A DNA stretch of 23,996 bases, from IMG/VR virus record IMGVR_UViG_3300048015_000369, positions 1-23,996 of that record. One strand, given 5' to 3'. Each line of letters starts with the position of its first letter. The stretch's first letter is position 1. Origin of the DNA: a virus. Under the pieces are notes generated by a model that was not told the DNA's origin, did no database searches, and worked only from the letters and a program-made list of their open reading frames with translations. Both the position numbers and the translations under genes were made by a program. This document shows, piece by piece, positions 22,601 to 23,996 of this stretch.

Positions 22601-22846
22601 GGCGGGCAGACGAAGGAAAACTACCTGGAGTGCTTTTACCACATGGTCAGCTCCTTTTTGGAGAGGGAGAAGGCCGGCGGCAAGGCGGGCGCGGCGGCCC
22701 GCACGGCGGCCAAGCAGATCGCCGATTTCGAGAAGAACTGGGAGGACTTCGGCAGCCCCGCGTCGAAGAAGCGGTTCGAGGACCTGCTCGCTTCCGACCC
22801 GGCGCTCAAGACGGAGTACGAGACGAGGAAGAACCAGAAGCGGTGA
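19697..22846 (+). CDS. Large secreted TPR-repeat protein
   Basis: 1049 aa. A clear signal peptide ends near residue 21 (ILTAAVLVLGVRPAAA then Q), so it acts outside the cytoplasmic membrane. Almost all the rest is helical hairpin repeats of TPR/SEL type, e.g. YKEARDNFQKFIDANPGHPRVAEANVDIARVLNLVGK, RLAAYFRMLS, LPEAIAVGEGFARDDPRSSQAEMCAVYALQAY and GLADAAFRAGDNAQAAKLLDPLV. Lys/Glu-rich helices join them. No catalytic motif is visible; a scaffold for protein complexes in the periplasm is the likely role. The codon and base use look like the rest of the host-type genes. It is followed 34 nt later by a second secreted TPR protein. Both look like ordinary planctomycete chromosomal genes, not part of the phage-like element. 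Confidence 0.88.
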   Translation: MRRFLILTAAVLVLGVRPAAAQEPSFREDLRFVEALRARGDNDLAMEFLKKLQADAPPELAKELPLEFAKTGLRVAAEQPETGKRLALYKEARDNFQKFIDANPGHPRVAEANVDIARVLNLVGKTELSQALLASGDKTQRELAAQARATLELAARRLKSAVVTLQATLDGMPAPDGVADPQKKKEAARARALVENDLGQTQLDAALNLYDQSTTYLGGYGNEQAADLLAKAKAALGPLSSGAPANPITWKARAWLGRVQMQTDSAQRARASFQEVIDANIPAAAEGKRLAAYFRMLSMREKPTEEDKKRSGKTFGTGVSPYVLWRATLWRSEYPRFLKTPEGFGVTFLLAKTYLEEAAKKKGAQADDYRSRARALLREVEGSENEFTDQARLLKIRTIAALGGFKKKIAQLQTFEDCYVRSQYEAFQLGEEVKKAATAKEAEEKRKARVEAIVEVLRRGLKLAAGGKAPAAELNNARTMLTYWLLNTRKLPEAIAVGEGFARDDPRSSQAEMCAVYALQAYQQLIDRKKARDEDASDDKARLLSLARYMEDRWPAGMPGQMARHSQALQMIKDGNPAEAVKKLEMITPGYGSYTIVCYQLADTAMKAHKEKAEPIAGDRPGDYRKRALAALQRMPGSALGPDPVTNTLFVAGKAMLGRELFTFHRYQEMLDLANGLLPRLAKLKFNDDDEKDKGTRKQMQFELVDVTLFARYGLADAAFRAGDNAQAAKLLDPLVDAAAKEGAQERANLQNNAQLATALLRTALLANLQLGNVARCDRVLDVLDQVAATGNSNDILRLLAVLIRTQVEEVRKKGDKDALEKAVKGYTTLLDKRIAKQKSLTPDFIRVLAGCYSSMGQHEKAAGELAKVPPPKGKPGKTPTEEEKSYRAVQLAMIRELRLSNTAATLKKARAVLDGILGTPKAPGWGRRDFYALKEQGVLLEAEKNYKEAFTHWAGLMKRLAPVARERGGQTKENYLECFYHMVSSFLEREKAGGKAGAAARTAAKQIADFEKNWEDFGSPASKKRFEDLLASDPALKTEYETRKNQKR

Positions 22847-22880
22847 GCGGCCCTGCGGGCGCATCAAGGGAGGGACGACG

Positions 22881-23996
22881 ATGAACGGCTTGTTGCGGGC
22901 AGCCCTGGCGGGGGCGCTGGTGGTGGCGGTCGTCGGCGCGTCGCGGGCGGACACCGTCCACTTCATCGACCGCGCGACGAAGAAGGAGAAAACGTACGTC
23001 GGGACGATCCAGGAGGAGAGCCTGGCCGGGATCAAGATCAAGCTGCGCTCGGGCAAGAACCCCCCCGTGATGACGGTGCCGCCCGGCGACGTGACGTACG
23101 TGGTGTACGAGACGAAGGACGTGGACGCGGTCTCCTACCGCGCCCCGTTCCGCAAGGAGGACCGGGCGCGCCTGGAGGCCAACCCCAAAAAGCGCGTCCC
23201 GCTGTACCTGGCGGCCATCGACGGCTTCCGGACGCTGGAGGGGCAGTTGCGCGGCCGGCCGGCGGCCCGGCGGTACATGCAGTACAAGATCGCCGAGGTG
23301 ACGGTGCAGCTGGCCAAGGACGACCCCACGAAGAAGGACGAGGCGATCAAGCTGCTGGCGGAGTACAAGAAGGACAACCCGGCGGGCTGGCAGATCCTGT
23401 CGGTGCTCAAGACGCTGGCGAAGCTCCAGGAGGACGCGGGCCGGACGGACGACGCGCGGAAGACCTACGAGGAGCTGGCCGAGGTGCCCGGCGTGCCCGC
23501 GGAGCTGAAGCAGGAGAGCGAGATCCTGGTGGGCCGGCTGCTGCTGCGCGGGGGCAAGTACAACGACGCGGAGGCCCGGCTGAAGAAGCTGGCCGACACG
23601 CTGAGCGCCGGCGACGCGCAGAAGCCGTTCGTGGACGCCTATTTGGCGGAGAGCCGGATCAGCCAGGGCAACCCCGCGTCGGTGGAGAAGCAGCTGCAGG
23701 ACCTGGTCCGCAACAACACCGACGCCCGCCTGCGCGGGGTGGTGTTCAACCTGCTGGGCGACCACTACCGCAAGCGGAACGAGCTGGACAAGGCGTTCTG
23801 GAGCTACCTGCGCGTGGACGCGATGTACAACGACGACGCCGAGGAGCAGGCCAAGGCCCTGTACCACCTCGCGACGCTGTTCGACAAGAAGAAGAACGAC
23901 CGGGTGCGGGCGAAGGAGTGCGCCGCCCGGCTGAAGACGCCGCGGTACGACGGCACGCTGTACCAGAAGCTGGCCGGGGGCGAGGCGAAGAAGTGA
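22881..23996 (+). CDS. Secreted TPR protein, second gene of the operon
   Basis: 371 aa. ATG 22881 has a GGGAGGG site and follows the large TPR gene by 34 nt. The signal peptide is residues 1-24 (LLRAALAGALVVAVVGASRA, cut before DT). A short beta-rich segment comes next (DTVHFIDRATKKEKTYVGTIQEES and PPGDVTYVVYET), which reads like a small barrel. TPR units occupy 110 to the end, for example RTDDARKTYEELAEVPGVP, LLLRGGKYNDAEARLKKLAD, LLGDHYRKRNELDKAFWSYLRVD and ALYHLATLFDKKK. The gene ends with the window. In planctomycetes I recall this type of TPR pair preceding ExbB/ExbD-like proton-channel genes, which would lie beyond the right edge; not visible here. Confidence 0.85.
   Translation: MNGLLRAALAGALVVAVVGASRADTVHFIDRATKKEKTYVGTIQEESLAGIKIKLRSGKNPPVMTVPPGDVTYVVYETKDVDAVSYRAPFRKEDRARLEANPKKRVPLYLAAIDGFRTLEGQLRGRPAARRYMQYKIAEVTVQLAKDDPTKKDEAIKLLAEYKKDNPAGWQILSVLKTLAKLQEDAGRTDDARKTYEELAEVPGVPAELKQESEILVGRLLLRGGKYNDAEARLKKLADTLSAGDAQKPFVDAYLAESRISQGNPASVEKQLQDLVRNNTDARLRGVVFNLLGDHYRKRNELDKAFWSYLRVDAMYNDDAEEQAKALYHLATLFDKKKNDRVRAKECAARLKTPRYDGTLYQKLAGGEAKK

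Noticed and set aside
1-23996. tRNA, rRNA, CRISPR arrays or riboswitches
   Set aside because: I looked for cloverleaf-like arms, regularly spaced repeats and long structured leaders. Only the hairpins and repeats listed were seen.

Overview
The window is about 70% GC by eye, and every gene I can support lies on the plus strand. The organism looks like a planctomycete, most likely of the Gemmataceae. This is an inference from three things: a Ser/Thr kinase fused to a SUMF1/FGE-like domain through a proline-rich linker, long secreted TPR proteins, and small secreted proteins with Ala/Pro-rich leaders.

Layout. (1) 1-2480: a broken host gene for a kinase-SUMF1 protein. It carries a premature TGA at 448-450, where relatives have Trp. 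Further on it is split by a 111-bp miniature transposon (1779-1889) with 12-bp perfect ends inside imperfect ~30-bp inverted repeats and a TA target duplication. (2) 2481-2811: non-coding, with one strong inverted repeat. (3) 2812-9242: an HK97-type phage head cassette in the order large terminase, portal, prohead protease, major capsid protein, a decoration-like protein and an HExxE-motif protein. (4) 9253-12697: a tightly coupled operon that continues directly from the head genes. It encodes a secreted CxxCH protein, a secreted cytochrome c with a coiled coil, a secreted Ala/Pro-rich protein and a VTC/CYTH-type protein. A frameshifted, truncated secreted-protein remnant follows (12699 to about 12895). 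(5) 12924-16710: tail-fibre adaptor-like protein, tail fibre, two small proteins, gp6-like head-tail connector and a protein ending in an Ig-like domain. (6) 16788-19455: ParB-domain protein, ABC-ATPase/GNAT fusion, probable small terminase and a small zinc-ribbon protein. A 38-bp perfect inverted repeat sits between the first two. (7) 19456-23996: a repeat-rich spacer with a good sigma-70-like promoter, then two secreted TPR proteins in one operon that look like ordinary host genes.

How it fits together. The phage-like element (about 2.8-19.5 kb) encodes DNA packaging, portal, capsid maturation, capsid, connector and fibre. I see no tape measure, tail tube, lysis, replication or integrase gene. 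The probable small terminase is at the far right and the large terminase at the far left, so joining the two ends would restore a canonical TerS-TerL order. The most unusual point is that exported c-type cytochromes and a VTC-like protein share the capsid operon, with 10-nt spacing and start/stop overlaps. This suggests redox-related cargo in a capsid-forming, tail-poor element: a degenerate prophage, satellite, GTA-like or domesticated particle.
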